Position numbers and translations under genes: made by a program
The notes under the pieces: generated by a model
Told to the model about the DNA's origin: nothing
The model's database searches: none
Seen by the model: only the letters and a program-made list of their open reading frames with translations
Part shown: positions 11,333-21,600 of the stretch, piece by piece
How positions within the stretch are numbered: position 1 is the stretch's first letter
Layout of the letters: every line of letters starts with the position of its first letter
Source: Agelas oroides
Taxonomy: Eukaryota > Porifera > Demospongiae > Agelasida > Agelasidae
NCBI GenBank assembly: GCA_949130485.1
Contig: OX422197.1
Coordinates: 6,800,991 to 6,864,990 of the forward strand
Direction: 5' to 3'
Length of the DNA stretch: 64,000 bases

Positions 11333-12085
11333 ATGGTGGCTGTAAGTATCTGTGTGTTTGCTGACTTGGAGATGTTTTAGTGTATAGCTACTGTCAGAAG
11401 ACACACGACATGCAACATGACAATGTCTCAGCTTCTTCTCATCCCGTGAATCAATCTTAGGCTTTCGAAACTTGGAACTATCTCATTATGCTTTCATTAT
11501 GCTTAGCTACTTCTACACAATGCAATTACAACACCAGCAGTTACGTATCTATATGAATCCAGTGGAGCTGTACACTATGGAATCAGCGGAGTAAACTAAT
11601 CACAAATGCTTGCTTTACTTCGATGCCCGACAGCAATGTTTATGCTCAAATTAATGCTGGTATAATATGCAGAACCCTACCTGTAACATGACATCTCTGC
11701 TTCTTCCCATCCCGTGAATCAATCCCAGGTCAAGGATGGTAGGCTGGAGGATGTGGAGAGGCCTCTCTCCAGTTACCGTAGTAACAGTTCTGCTATTGTG
11801 TCAAGTATTGCAGCAACGTGCGATGGTCCTCAGTTGTCTGTGAGACTGCAGAGGTATGTGGAGGCATGGTATAACCCAGTACACAGCAGTAAACAAGGTG
11901 TGGTCACTCTCGTATTAAATGCCATTGTTGAAGGGCAGGATGTCCCCATGTGCAGAATGTCCCCTGGACATCCTGCCCTAGACAATGTCCCCCCACACTC
12001 ATTATGCACGAGCATGCTGAACAGAGCATATATGGACATGAAGAAGCATCATCCACATTGTGCTGTCAGCATCTTCTATCGTTAA
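11333..12085 (+). CDS. Candidate two-exon gene of unknown function, copy 1
   Basis: An AAGATGGTGGCT start at 11333-11341 runs into a perfect donor gtaagt. After a 387-bp intron with a CAG acceptor, 11729-12085 gives an in-frame exon with a stop at 12083. The predicted product is about 122 residues with no known domain; it begins MVAVKDGRLEDVERPLSS. The final third overlaps repeat-like sequence (GTCCCC/GGGGAC blocks), so the true end may lie elsewhere. In the other two copies of this module the exon-2 frame is not kept, so this may be a non-coding leader, a decayed gene or a lineage-specific protein. Function is not known. Confidence 0.3.
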
Positions 12086-12229
12086 GAGCCAAGCAGCAAT
12101 GGCTTCACTCTGACGATTACAATCTTCACAAAGCATAAGAAAGAGTGGAAACCCAAGCTATAGTAGCTTGTAGGTTGCAGGGTAAGCGTTGAAGGCATCT
12201 TTCATTTACTGATCTTAGCCTTGTTTCCT

Positions 12230-12312
12230 GGCTCCTCTCCAGTTTCCATAGTAATAGTTCTGCTATTGTATCAGGTATTGCAGCAACATGCGATGGTCCT
12301 CAGTTCTCTGGC
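12230..12312 (+). repeat. Second partial copy of the candidate exon 2
   Basis: About 80 bp match 11760-11840 (shared blocks AGTTCTGCTATTGT and GCAGCAAC(G/A)TGCGATGGTCC). It lies 480 bp downstream in the same orientation and is preceded by a pyrimidine-rich CAG. It may be a duplicated exon or debris. Confidence 0.6.
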
Positions 12313-12619
12313 TCAAGTAATGAGTGTTTAACTGGTTTTGTCAAGAGCTTATCAAGCTGTTGAAGGATGCTCCCTTGCAGAAAGAGGGAGCTAGACTCTG
12401 ACTGCTTACCTGTCTTGCTATGTTCAACACTAAAGATTATAAGGGAGGAGATTCTGCACTAAGAGGGAACAGTCTGCCCTAGGGTAGAGAGAGTGTCCAG
12501 GGGAACATCCTGCAAGGGGGCATACTGTCCCGGGGACATTTTGAGGGGGGAGGGGGACAACTTGCATTATTGCACCCTACTTAATGTTTGTTGACTGGGC
12601 TTGTGGTGACTCCATATAG
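12313..12619. other. Spacer with GTCCCC-rich blocks
   Basis: No gene is seen. 12470-12560 holds repeated GGGGACA / TGTCCCC type blocks related to the foldback family at 18971 and 56071. Confidence 0.4.
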
Positions 12620-12640
12620 CAAGGAAATAGGCATGGCTTA

Positions 12641-12891
12641 TGCAAGAGCGCATATGAATGGGTGGCTTGAGAAAGTGTGTAACTCCAATAGAAGCCCGTA
12701 GTCTGGTCAAAATTATTGAACCGTACTAAAAATAGGACACCCGGTCACGTGCTTAGCAACAATGCCTTATGTCTACACAGCATGCCCAGTACGTGTTACT
12801 GTTTTTAGTACTGATGGTAAATTCCGACTGGTTTCAAATTTTACAGAGTTACATGCTTTTACTCTAGCCGCCCCTCTTACGTGCTTTTGAC
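12641..12891. mobile_element. MITE with 21-bp flanking direct repeat
   Basis: The ends CAAGAGCGCAT... and ...GTGCTTTTG form imperfect inverted repeats of about 40 bp that include GGTGGCTTGAG and CTCTAGCCGCC. The inner body matches 44250-44495 (shared TCACGTGCTTAGCAACAATG). A 21-bp direct repeat beginning CAAGGAAATAGGCATGG lies at 12620-12640 and 12892-12912. The related sequence near 59790 has that motif only once and no element, so it is an empty site. Confidence 0.75.
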
Positions 12892-12912
12892 CAAGGAAAT
12901 AGGCATGGCTTA

Positions 12913-14184
12913 CCGCATTACTCTAAACACTACTAAATAGCAACAAATGTCATCGTAAATGTTTGCCTAGTCATAAAATCACAAATGGCTTTTGCTAAAG
13001 TCACAGTCATCAGCAGCTTTTAGCAGTGCAATCAATGTGGTCATGGGGTCACAGTAAAATTGAAGCAGTCACAATTTGTGACCCCAGTTACAATCATATA
13101 TAAATACTGCACCTAGTATGAAATCTTGTACACCCTCCGCTGAAATCTCAGTTGAACTCTTACATATAGTTGAATCTTGAAATCCCAAAATTTGAATCAG
13201 CAATTAGCTAATGTCTATGCTTATACTAGCCTGAAATCTCATATGCTTTGAAATCTCAGTTGAAATCTTAAGATTTTTAAATCTTGTACATGATTGTGAC
13301 CTGTTGTGAACTCCTCGGTTTGACCCAACCAACCCCAACAGGGATCACTGTCAGTATCATACACGGACAAGGGTCTGGTGAGACTATCGACAAGTCTTGA
13401 TGTGCTCTACAGGAAAGTTTGAGCTGAGCCAATCTGATTGCAGTGATTACATAGTTTCAGATAGACAAAATACCGCAAACAAGAGTTTATAACAATTTTA
13501 CCGTAAATCACTCAGCTACTTATTCTACTATCAACAGCCGACTTCCCAAGTCAAAAGTTAATCATCTTCTCACACTGTGCAGACCATAAGACCATGCTGC
13601 TCAAACTGTGAGCAACTATCTATCCTTCACAAGCTAGCTACTATTGTGTACCTGCTGTGACAGTAATGGATACATTGTTGTACTGTACCAGCAGTCACCG
13701 TGGCTCCTCTCTGAGAGCACTCCTCTGACCAGTGACCACACCTCTGTGAGACCACTGACCACACTTTGACTACGGTCACAGTTGTGACCATAGAGTCCGT
13801 GGGAGGGACCGTATGTACATGGGTCATAGAGTCAGGAAATACCACAAGACAGCCTAGACACACTACAAGGGGCGATCAATTCCACAGGTGCAGTAGTCAC
13901 AGCTGTGACTGGGGGAGGATGAAGTCAGGGGTCAGGGGTACTGTTCCCCTCGGTCAAGCAGTCAAAGCCAGTCTCCAGACTGTGTCAGGCAGTCAACTGT
14001 CTAGCTCACGTAGTTATGTCAGGGGGTCACTCCCGGGTCAGTACATTGAGATGGGTGTGGTCAGACTCCCCGTCTCCTTCACATCAATTTGTACCCCACA
14101 ACACCACTCCTACATGATATAATATAGACTAATATAGGTTAATGTGAACTTCCTCCAGTAAACATCCTCCCCCCATCTCTTCAG
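12913..14184. other. Spacer with possible decayed exon
   Basis: 12913-13110 matches 59810-60050 (blocks with GTCACA and CATCAGCAG). 13150-13300 repeats GAAATCTCA/GTTGAAATCTTA-type blocks. From about 13880, after a CAG, a frame stays open to 14122 and contains GQAVKASLQTVSGSQLSSSR, which looks coding but has no known domain. It may belong with the exon-like piece at 14185. Confidence 0.3.
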
Positions 14185-14251
14185 CTTCCACCGGGTAGCT
14201 TGCTGGTTGGTACACTGCAGAGAGGAGACTATGTGGTGGTGAGTGAGATGG
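14185..14251 (+). other. Exon-like segment between strong splice sites
   Basis: A pyrimidine tract with TTCAG precedes and GGTAAGC follows a 67-nt open segment encoding LPPGSLLVGTLQRGDYVVV plus SEM. The splice sites and residue pattern look real. I cannot join it to a start or stop with confidence, and no family is recognised. Confidence 0.3.
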
Positions 14252-14389
14252 GTAAGCCCCTGTTATCACATTCAAATTGAGTGCTAGTAGTAGCACAATT
14301 CTACTGGGTGCTGTTTTCTAACCTCCAGACAAGACATTACCAGAGGGTTCACTTTCTATCTCTCTAATCTGTTAGTTGTGCTCAGCACC

Positions 14390-14692
14390 TAGTCTCATTC
14401 CCAGACCAAATATGTTTGCATGTACTCTGCGGCCTTGTTGAAAAATAGGGTCTGGACACTTTTACTAGGAAAACTGGGGCCTAACGATAAAGTCTATTAG
14501 CATGTTGCAACTTGGCAGCTAGTTTGTGGGGTGCCATGGCTTGCACTGATAATGTGGTATGTTTGTAATTAACACCTACGATTACTGACAGTATGTCAAC
14601 TGGCCCCAGTTTTCCTCCTGAATATGTCTAGACCCTATTTTTCAACAGTGCTGCAGGACGTGTGTAAAACATTTGGTCTAGGGATGAGACTA
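14390..14692. mobile_element. TAGTCTC-family MITE with inverted repeats of about 90 bp
   Basis: The ends TAGTCTCATTCCCAGACC and GGTCTAGGGATGAGACTA are the outer parts of inverted repeats of roughly 90 bp that meet around AAAACTGGGGCC. The flanks CTCAGCACC and CTCAGTACC are a 9-bp duplication with one mismatch. A copy lacking its left end lies at about 60692-60933. Confidence 0.8.
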
Positions 14693-14701
14693 CTCAGTAC
14701 C

Positions 14702-14781
14702 TAGCCTCGTTCCTAGGCCACTCCTGGATTGTATCTCACAGTCGTGGAGACCAATCTGGGAGTGGCCTGGGAACGAAGCTA
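14702..14781. mobile_element. TAGCCTC-family MITE, 80 bp
   Basis: It is an almost complete foldback: TAGCCTCGTTCCTAGGCC and GGCCTGGGAACGAAGCTA, with an inner CTCCTGGATTG / CAATCTGGGAG stem. Its worn 9-bp flanks are CTCAGTACC and CTTGGTACC. The same insertion is present at 60942-61021, so it predates the duplication of this stretch. Confidence 0.8.
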
Positions 14782-15400
14782 CTTGGTACCTTCTGTACCT
14801 TTGAGGTCATCATCAAATGGAAAGAAGTTTATCTGATACAATTCTTTAATTTAATGTGGTGTCACTGGTGTGCAATGTTTCAACTCAGTGAGATCAGTTA
14901 CACTGGTCACATGGTCTTGTACCATATTGATTGAGGGGCGTGCTGTCATGTGTTGAGACTTCACACAGCAAGAACAAACCATGGCAATGTTTCAGCAGGA
15001 GACCATCTTTTGTTTTGTATGTCCTTACAGCACTCCTGGTTTCAGTCCGACCGCTGATGATGATGATGTCGTTTGAAGTACAAACAACAGCAGTTGCTAC
15101 ACAGAAACACTCATTTCATCTGGTGTGCATTATTTCAGCTCTGGTGAGACCAGCTATAATGTACCTGAAATGGGACTATATAAGTATCACCATAGTACAA
15201 AGCTATACTGGAAAATATCACCATTTTATTGCTGTTGGCTGTATTGTTACAAGTGCACAGTGTGAGTAGCAATGCCAAAGAATAAACAAGTGATACCTTT
15301 TATGGTACAACTTTGTACTATGGTGATAATGATTTTAGCATACAAACCTCCAATTCATTTTGTGTTCAGACATACATGTAGCTCACATGACTTGTAAAGC
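14782..15400 (+). repeat. Segmental repeat, copy 1 (with 20745-21200 and 61022-61680)
   Basis: This block is nearly identical to 61022-61680, and its later part (from about 14960) also to 20745-21200. It contains an acceptor-like TATGTCCTTACAG, CCTGGTTTCAGTC, and an inverted pair around ATAAGTATCACCATAGTACAAAG / CTTTGTACTATGGTGATAATG. In the 61-kb copy a frame of 145 codons stays open (61110-61547), but it is broken in this copy and at 20.8 kb, so it is probably not a protein gene. Confidence 0.8.
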
Positions 15401-15656
15401 AATAGTTACATTCCCCAGACAGGGCAGCATGAGCCCAAAGGGCAATTCTGACACAAATTTCTGTCATTAAATCACTCATACCAAAGTATCTGTGTCTGGA
15501 CCATTATTCCACATGTGGGCCAAAACTTCAAAAAATGATGGTCCGGGCGGACCAATTTCCAGGAATTTCGGTCCCCTGGACCAAAATTTCCATCGCACCA
15601 AAATTTCCATAACACCACTAAGCACATCTCTTTCCAGCATCCATGGTTTGATACAT

Positions 15657-16394
15657 CAGGCCTGTAGGCAGGGGGGGTTCAAGGGGGTTTGCTCGAACCC
15701 CCCTTTTGGCCTCAAAAGATCTTATACACCTCCCAGGTATACATTTGAAGTGCCCTACCACTTGTAAGTGGTCCACTAGCTTCGCTGCCATTGAGAATCA
15801 CTGCTGTCCAAACGTGTTTGGTTGCAGCTATGCGGGTTTGTTCATGGAGGACTAGCGTGGAACGCGCGAATAAGCAGTTTACGCCACTGCGATGAAAGGA
15901 CGCGCGTAAATACGTGCGTAAATAAATTGCTGTTTCTAGTCATTCACCGCCACAATGAAGCGGCAACTGAACAGGCTGGAGTCTAATCATGTTTCTGAAA
16001 ACGCATAGAAGTGTATATATAATGGTAGTCTATAGACATCTTGCTGTCGTATAAGCTTGATGCTCTTCTGACATATTTTCAGTATTCTCTGCATACTATT
16101 TCACCATCTGTCACCCTACCTGCTGTTCTTCCAACCACAGTACTTTCTTTTGTTTAAATTCAATGTCAGTTGGCTTAGCAAATGGATATATGGACAGCCA
16201 AAAATTGGATGCAATACTCTGCGAGCCATGTAGCTACAACGGCTCTGCTTCTGTCCTCAAATGGCCTCAGAGTAATCTAATTTCTCTAAACATTTCCTGG
16301 GGGAGCATGCCCTACTCTTGCATGCTTATGCATGCATACATACACATCAGACACCCATGCAACCCCACTTCTGAAAATCCTGTCTACGGGCCTG
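15657..16394. mobile_element. MITE-like element with CAGGCCYGTAG ends
   Basis: The left end CAGGCCTGTAGGCAGG and the right end CCTGTCTACGGGCCTG are inverted repeats. This end motif is common to non-autonomous elements in many invertebrates. Inside, 15675-15710 is a strong hairpin (GGGGGTTCAAGGGGG...CCCCC). No coding capacity is seen. A related left end with GGGCCGTAGCAAGG starts near 63804. Confidence 0.5.
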
Positions 16395-16607
16395 TATATG
16401 GTATAGATTAATATCAGTACCAGCTTTGATTTAGGTATTTCCCCTTTCCATCACACCCACTTCATCCATTAGCATTCCAAAATTACTTTCATCAATGGGG
16501 ACCCTTTTTCTGGGGAACACTTGATCACTTTCAAGTGATGTGTGTTGGACCGCTGGTAATTAATCTCCTTGGCTATTTCTTGAAACCCATTGCCTGGACA
16601 GAAGAGT

Positions 16608-16709
16608 TAGCCTCATTCCAAATACTCCTCAGGGTAGACTTGCTCTCTGGTCCAAGTGAGGAGGAGGGAAAGTTCACCTTGTTTTCACTCTCACCTGGGA
16701 ACGAGGTTA
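16608..16709. mobile_element. TAGCCTC-family MITE, 102 bp
   Basis: The ends TAGCCTCATTCC and CTGGGAACGAGGTTA match the family. No clear flanking duplication remains. It sits in a stretch (16400-17090) related to 22500-23330 and 62810-63300. Confidence 0.55.
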
Positions 16710-16841
16710 CATAGGTTCATCAGGGTGGGTGGGTCCACAGAGAAAAATGACCCCGTCATTGTTTGATTGGTTGTGAATGTTGAGTAGTCAAACAGGTTTG
16801 TAACGTGAGTGCCACCTTCATGTCCCCACTCAACTTTCATC

Positions 16842-16849
<8 letters not shown>

Positions 16850-16897
<48 letters not shown>

Positions 16898-16952
16898 AAC
16901 ACACACACACACACACACGCACACACACACACAGACACACGCAAACACACAC
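16850..16952. repeat. (AC)n microsatellite
   Basis: About 100 bp of AC dinucleotides with a few interruptions. It ends in CACACAG, followed by an exon-like piece (16955-17000) with a gtaagt donor. The same arrangement exists at 23255-23333. Confidence 0.95.
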
Positions 16953-17191
16953 AGTGGTTTGCAGGGGCAGTCACACAACATAAAATCAGTTTTACATGAG
17001 GTAAGTGCCGGTTAGTCTGGGGCTTGCTCTGGTGTTGCTTAGGAACTAGTTGTACCACAGCAGCAGCATTAAAGCCAAGGTACAACTAGGAATGAATAAA
17101 GTAGCCAAGTGTACATGGGATTTCTACTCCATGCCAACTTCAGTTATAGCCCCTTGCATCGTGATACTTGGCCAGAATTGGACCAATGCTC

Positions 17192-17588
17192 TAGCCTTGT
17201 TTCCAGGCCTTCCCACTGACCAGTTTTTGATTGTTTACAGTGTGCAAAAATGGAGGGGGAAAGCCTGGTCCGTTTTATCATGTGAATGATACCTAGGTAG
17301 ACAGGTGGGGGGGAGGTCCCCAACCAAATGAATGTATTTCGCACACGAGTTCTTTGTCCTGAACAATAAACGATAAGTTTTCTGCTTTGCAACCAGTTGA
17401 AACTCCAGTGCTTGGACTGACAGTGCAGGAAATGGTCTCAAGTTAGTTCTGCAGTTGGTGACCCTTCCCCCTTCCAGGTAGACATTGACATGACTCACAT
17501 GATAAAATGGACCAGGCTTTCCCCCTCCATTTTTGCATACTGTAAGTGATCAAAAACTGGACGGTGGGAAGGCCTGGTAACAAGGCTA
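17192..17588. mobile_element. TAGCCTC-family MITE, 397 bp
   Basis: The two ends are inverted copies over about 90 bp (TAGCCTTGTTTCCAGGCC, then GATTGTTTACAGT..., and the reverse complement with TACTGTAAGTGATC). The flanks CCAATGCTC and CCATTGCTC are a 9-bp duplication with one mismatch. The middle is unique and non-coding. Confidence 0.8.
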
Positions 17589-17799
17589 CCATTGCTCTCC
17601 TTTCCTATTTCTCTCTACATTTTCCCTCTCTTCCCTACCTCCTCTCCCCCCTTTTTCCCATGATGTCACACCTTTTTAATAATAAGTTTATACCTACTTT
17701 ATCTACTCCTGTTTCATATACTCTATTTTCGTCTACTGTTTCATCTACTCATCTACTTCTATGTGCAGTAGTGTACCTGTATTATGCCCTCCTCCTCCT

Positions 17800-18148
17800 A
17801 CACTGTAAAAAATTGGAGGTTGATTTAACCCTAAAAAGGTCATCTCAGTTGCAGTCTGCATTCATCCAGGTCCAGGTGGTGGTCCACCTCCTTTTGCAAG
17901 GGTTTAGTGTTAAACCAGTCCAGTGAAGGTTTCTAGCAAACAATGAATTGGGTTGCAAAATGAAATTCATTTTGTGATTGCATTTTTGCCCCAAAAAGGG
18001 GTGTAACTCTCGCTATATTCATGCCATATTGGAACTTTGAGTAGACAAAGGCTGTAACCCTAAACTGTGGTAAAAGTGTGAGGTGGATGGATCCTGCAAC
18101 TGAGGTAACCCATTTTGGGTTAAATTAACCTCTAGTTTTTTCCAGTGT
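17800..18148. mobile_element. MITE with 26-bp flanking direct repeat
   Basis: The ends ACACTGTAAAAAATTGGAGG and its near complement (CCTCTAGTTTTTTCCAGTGT) continue inward as inverted repeats of about 55 bp. A 26-bp direct repeat beginning AGTGTACCTGTATTATGCC lies at 17770-17795 and 18149-18174. Inverted-repeat DNA transposons rarely make duplications this long. Confidence 0.75.
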
Positions 18149-18429
18149 AGTGTACCTGTATTATGCCCTCCTCCATTTAATGTGCAGTGCAACAGTGATT
18201 TTGTTGTGCCACCTTCCACATGGCTATTGTCCATGGCCGATCCTCACTGTACACAGACCACTATACCCTCATGGTACTCTATCATAATTATGTGATGTCG
18301 GAGCATGTCACATAAAAAAGATGCTTCAAAGAAAAGTGAAAACTTAGTACTTGTACCTGTCAACCAGTGGATGTTCTCAAACACTTTATAAAAAAAAGTG
18401 TGGTAAACCAAACTTTAATACCACAATCA

Positions 18430-18560
18430 TATGTGCATACTGAAAATGACATTGAGTAGATGAAACAGCAGAAGACGCAACGGAGTAGATGAAACAGCAG
18501 TAGACGAAACAGCAGTAGACACAACGGAGTAGATGAAACAGCAGTAGACAAAGCAATGGT
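18430..18560. repeat. Short tandem repeats (GTAGATGAAACAGCA type)
   Basis: Four to six imperfect units of about 15 and 33 bp combine GTAGATGAAACAGCA with GTAGAC(A/G)(C/A)AAC. Confidence 0.8.
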
Positions 18561-18970
18561 GTAAGAACTAGGATGTTACTTTGTAATTCTCCTCTGCAGG
18601 AAGAGAAGTCTGAAATACAGGAACATCGTGGGACTGGCATCAATCCATGTGTGTGAATGTCACAATAATTATGAAGAAATGGTTTGGAGATGCCTCCTCA
18701 TCGAACCTGAGCTCCATCTCACTGCATTATTTTTACATGTAGCTGTTGGAAGTGCTCATCATGATTAAGGATTAAGAATATGAATCTTGGCACACATTCC
18801 ACAAGAAATATGCATGTATCATTCCGAAAATGTACCATTCTGAACAATTTTTGGTCAATAAGGTAGTTCAGGGTAATACTTTCAGTAGTGGTGATAGAAA
18901 GAGCTATGCTACAAAAGTGCACATGCATGCAAGTACACATAGGTCACTTCTTCACCTCCCTATATCTTGT

Positions 18971-19454
18971 GGGCAACTTACCTCAAAGTAAACCGTCCCC
19001 TGGGGACAACTTACTTCGAAGTAAACTTGAAGTGATATATGCCTCCCCACACTTGTGCAAAGGATAGTCAATGTCAACCTTGTGCTAATGTAGTCCGATC
19101 ACTAGCCATCATGAAGTGCCATAAAAGAAGCAGCATACTGTGCTAATGCATTGTAGTCACGGATCTCGAATAATCAGAAACAATTCTGGCACCAGTAGAC
19201 AGAGGAGAGATGGTTGCTCTGAATAGTGCATGTATTATGTACTACATAGGCTAACTAGTACTAACATTTTATTATCATTGCCTTGTCGACCGTTTAAAGT
19301 AAGTTGCGACCTGGACAGTTTACTATGAAACAAGCTGTCCCCTCACAAGGGGGGGCAAGCTACTTGAAGGGAGACACTTTAATCTGAAGTATCCAGGGAA
19401 CAACTTACTTCAAAGTTTCCCCCTGGACACCTTACTTCAGGAGGCAAGTTACTT
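18971..19454. mobile_element. Foldback element (AAGTAACTTGCC ends), copy 1
   Basis: Repeated ACTTACTTCRAAGT and TCCCCTGGGGACA blocks face each other at both sides. Comparison with the fuller copy at 56071-56667 shows that this one lacks its outer left end. The matching stretch continues to about 19790, past the element, so the two loci are part of a larger duplication. Confidence 0.65.
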
Positions 19455-20154
19455 TGTGATAAGGCTGGGCTTGGGATTCCACTCCACGCACAGTATCGAT
19501 GTATGGGACTGGAAGATGCTAACATAATGCTGCTAACACCTTGTCTTATTCCTGAAATCAAAATGGACAACTATGTGGGACAAAGGGTGGTCAGCAATAT
19601 GCAGTGAGCTGGTTCTCATACTGTGACCTGGTCACAGCTGGACATGTTGGAATGAGCCCATCTACTACAGACTGCAGTCACACTGGGAGGATACTGGATG
19701 TGAGCAACAGTGAGGTTGAAATTATACGATCATAGGCACTTGCAACTCATACTTCACAGTGCTACGACCCCACAATCAAGACGCAGCCCATTCTAACTTG
19801 GGGTCACTCCTGGGGGAGAGTGGCTGGGGCTGAGAAGAGGACCGCACCTCACGGCAAGTTTGCCAACTACGCCTCTGAACTGCAAGACATCGATCGTGGA
19901 GCCATTCACTGATTCAGGTGGACAGTAGCCTCGTACCCAGGCCGTTAATTAGGAAAATTAACGGCCTGGGTACGAGGCTAGGTGGACAGCTGCTCGCATT
20001 TCTTGTGATGACGTTTGTGGGTGGGGCTGCATGGGCGTGAAATGGAACTGCAAAGCAGCTGCACAGAGAATAGCACGTACGCTATATATGTGGACCAAAT
20101 TCAGAAAAGCTGCGGCTGGTCAAAAAGGAGATCCACTGGAGATGGTGGCTGCAT
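19455..20154 (+). promoter_or_regulatory. Conserved 5' cassette and short first exon, copy 2
   Basis: 19455-19925 and 19981-20154 match 56668-56977 and 58103-58399 closely. The cassette contains GTTTGTGGGTGGGGCTGCAT near 20013 and ends in GAGATGGTGGCTGCAT at 20142-20154 followed by gtaagt. The predicted first exon is 13 nt of coding sequence. The exon-2 match near 20286 has lost the frame seen at 11729. Site 19763-19764 is the empty target of the foldback at 56978. Confidence 0.5.
19926..19980. mobile_element. 55-bp palindromic MITE
   Basis: Ends TAGCCTCGTACCCAGGCC and the exact reverse complement enclose a short AT-rich centre that also pairs. Perfect 9-bp duplications GGTGGACAG flank it (19917-19925 and 19981-19989). 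The paralogous locus near 58247-58256 has one GGTGGACA and no insert. Confidence 0.9.
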
Positions 20155-20370
20155 GTAAGTATCTTTCTGTATCAGTCATTCAGTGTTTGATGGGTTGGAA
20201 ATGTTTGAAATTATGTAGCTAGCTAGTGTCACAAGGCACATGACATGCAGCATGACTTCTTCCCATCCCGTGAATCAATCCCAGGTCAAGTCATGGTGGG
20301 CTGGAGGATGTGGAGAGGTAGAGAGTCTGGCCTGTGAGACTGTAGAGGTATGTGGAGGCATGGCGTAACC

Positions 20371-20685
20371 TAGTCTCATGCCCAGACCCCACCCAAGAGG
20401 AGAGGGTCTTGTGACATTTGACCGATCCCTCAGGCTTCATTAACCTTGATTGCTTTGTGGAGAGCTTTTCCATTCGCCAATCACATTGCAGAAAACACAA
20501 TCTGTAAGTGTAACATCAGAAATTCTTGGCTACTTTAGCACGATGACACAGTACCTTTTTGGCTGTTAATTTGTTATCAGTTCTCAACTATGATACAGCA
20601 AACTATGAATTTTTAATGAAGCCCGAGGAATCAGTCCAATGTCACCAGATCCTCTCCTCACTGGTAGGGTGTGGGCACGAGACTG
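20371..20685. mobile_element. TAGTCTC-family MITE, 315 bp, copy 1
   Basis: The ends are TAGTCTCATGCCCAGACC and GTGTGGGCACGAGACTG. The flanks GGCGTAACC and GGTATAACC are a worn 9-bp duplication of a site still empty at about 11870 (GGTATAACCCAG). Copies lie at 41617-41932 and 58607-59679. Confidence 0.85.
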
Positions 20686-20744
20686 GGTATAACCCAGTAT
20701 AAGTTGTTTGCAACAGTACACAAGGAGTGGTCACTCTTCACACA

Positions 20745-21200
20745 ACGAGAACAAACCTTCATCGCAATGTTTCAGCAGGAGACCATAATAACTCTTCCTT
20801 CTGTTTTCTATGTCCTTACAGCACTCCTGGTTTCAGTCAGCCCGCTGATGATGATGTCGTTTGAAGTACAAACAACAGCAGTTGCTACACAGAAACACTG
20901 ATTTCATCTGGTGTGCATTATTTCAGCTCTGGTGAGACCAGTTATAATGTACCTGAAATGGGACTATATAAGTATCACCATAGTACAAAGCTATACTGGA
21001 AAATATCACCATTTTATTGCTGTTGGCTGTATTGTTACAAGTGCACAGTATGAGTGGCAATGCCAAAGAATAAACAAGTGATACCTTTTATGGTACAACT
21101 TTGTACTTTGGTGATAATGATTGTAGCATACAAACCTCCAATTCATTGTGCGTTCAGACATACATGCAGCACACGTGACTTGTAAGACAAAATATACAAC
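20745..21200 (+). repeat. Segmental repeat, copy 2
   Basis: It matches 14960-15400 and 61220-61680 with few differences. The following 21200-21430 matches 61690-61905, up to the GT microsatellite. Confidence 0.85.
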
Positions 21201-21425
21201 TGCACATACCTACACGGCTTCCTCATTGACTCCTGTACATTCATGTGAGACGTATGATAAAACTGTCATTGTACCTCTTCCTCCATGAGAAAGAGCCTGG
21301 GTATAAGGTTATGATGAAGCAAAGTGGTCTTGTTGGTGGGCAACTGTCCATTACCTTATATGGAAGTCTTTTCTTCCCATGCAGGAATAGCAGGAAAGTT
21401 TCCTGCCAGAACAGCCACTATCGAG

Positions 21426-21476
21426 TATGTGTGTGTATCTGTGTGTGTGTGTGTGTGTGTATCTGTGTGTGTATGT

Positions 21477-21525
<49 letters not shown>

Positions 21526-21528
21526 TGG

Positions 21529-21564
<36 letters not shown>

Positions 21565-21600
21565 GGGTGTGTGGGTGTGTGTGGATGTGTATGGAAGGTG
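21426..21600. repeat. (GT)n microsatellite
   Basis: About 170 bp of GT with GTAT and GGGT interruptions. It lies at the same place in the module as the GT array at 61906-62118. The open frames here are repeat artefacts. Confidence 0.95.

Larger units (their letters stand above)
17589..18968. other. Spacer with a MITE and short tandem repeats
   Basis: No gene is supported. It holds the element at 17800-18148 and the short tandem repeats at 18430-18560, which are listed separately. A partial inverse of the tandem motif lies at 17715-17755. Confidence 0.5.
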
